64,000 nt of DNA from Leptospira saintgironsiae (lineage in GTDB: Bacteria; Spirochaetota; Leptospiria; Leptospirales; Leptospiraceae). Shown piece by piece: positions 63,743 to 64,000 of this stretch. The stretch lies in assembly GCF_002811765.1 (NCBI RefSeq), contig NZ_NPDR01000001.1:310001-374000 (forward strand), given 5' to 3'. The notes under the pieces were generated by a model. It was not told the DNA's origin. It ran no database searches and was given only the letters and a program-made list of their open reading frames with translations. Each line of letters opens with the position of its first letter. Position 1 is the first letter of the stretch. Both the position numbers and the translations under genes were made by a program.

Positions 63743-64000
63743 ATGGACTCAAGGGTTTCTTTTTTCATTTCTCTCTCAATTCATGCGGCCCTATTTTTAT
63801 CTTACTATTTATTCCGAAATCTAAACCCCGAAAATTTTTCCGAACAGATCAAACTAAGTCTTAGCAAAGGACAAATCCCAAGTTTACATTTTTCACTTCC
63901 TAAAAGTTTGGGAGAAGGACCAGATGTTTCTTCTAATTCGGGCCTGGCCGGCACTCCAGAAGCAGAGATTGAAAGATTTAAAAATGAGATCCATTTTCCA
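63743..64000 (+). CDS. TonB-like energy transducer protein (3' end cut by window)
   Basis: The visible 86 codons start MDSRVSFFISLSIHAALFLSYY, a basic N-terminus followed by one hydrophobic segment containing the SxxxH motif of TonB and TolA. The remainder is a periplasmic Pro/Ser-rich linker. TonB C-terminal domain lies beyond the edge, so the call is provisional. It diverges from the DUF445 gene. Confidence 0.6.
   Translation, partial: MDSRVSFFISLSIHAALFLSYYLFRNLNPENFSEQIKLSLSKGQIPSLHFSLPKSLGEGPDVSSNSGLAGTPEAEIERFKNEIHFP

Overview
The window reads as ordinary chromosomal core from a spirochaete, most probably Leptospira. Supporting evidence: a flagellar late-assembly block in the order flgN-flgK-flgL-fliW-csrA, a gene order also known from Borrelia burgdorferi; many short lipoproteins with loose lipoboxes; very large 7TM/HAMP/PP2C/TPR signalling proteins; and frequent TTG/GTG starts with ATGA or TGATG junctions. 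Base composition looks moderate, about 40% GC by eye (not computed). That would suit a Leptospira outside the low-GC L. interrogans group, but the species call is inference. I see no insertion sequence, phage, integrase, CRISPR array or rRNA operon.

Layout. 1-4535 (minus): csrA (cut by the window edge), fliW, flgL, flgK, flgN. 4777-8126 (plus): GH25 muramidase, hot-dog thioesterase, alpha/beta hydrolase, M23 peptidase. 8176-10632: a divergent pair, a stand-alone citrate synthase and a citrate synthase with an N-terminal helix-turn-helix, sharing a 75-base region with interleaved promoters. 10707-14754: a Tat-type DUF1569 protein, membrane proteins, hpt, sixA and a secreted unknown. 14757-20151 (minus): a tight run rlmD, patatin, ABC ATPase, ABC permease, pyrD. 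20206-21345: two tRNA-Ser genes and one tRNA-Arg gene bracketing two Tic20/DUF4870-like membrane proteins. 21486-23575: BFD-like ferredoxin with WbuC-type cupin, then a small unknown gene and plsC. 23572-28687: dapF, methyltransferase and lipoprotein, a flavin monooxygenase/TetR pair, and a HAD hydrolase. 28803-31552: a Tat-exported flavoprotein coupled to a histidine-rich membrane protein. 31652-34605: VOC protein, small unknown, IPT/TIG lipoprotein, enoyl-CoA hydratase, dcd.

34613-42098 (minus) holds two paralogous 1,060-residue 7TM-HAMP-SpoIIE phosphatase-TPR proteins with a secreted HExxH peptidase between them. 42287-48517: dicarboxylate symporter, MATE exporter, beta-propeller protein overlapping a site-2-type protease, cysE and a small cysteine-rich lipoprotein. 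48572-57549: rlpA, two TPR genes, folP, then an apparent operon of OmpA/PD40 protein, PilZ-like protein, hisS and PAP2 phosphatase. 57496-64000: a lone transhydrogenase alpha subunit, a UDP-glucuronate decarboxylase overlapping an M50-type peptidase, a PAS-containing chemoreceptor, a DUF445 protein and the start of a TonB-like gene.

Most genes are housekeeping or envelope functions. The parts most worth a second look are the regulator-enzyme citrate synthase pair with its promoter, the tandem phosphatase receptors, the Tat flavoprotein/membrane protein pair, and the ferredoxin-cupin pair behind a Fur/PerR-like palindrome. No strong candidate for a wholly new multi-gene system was found.
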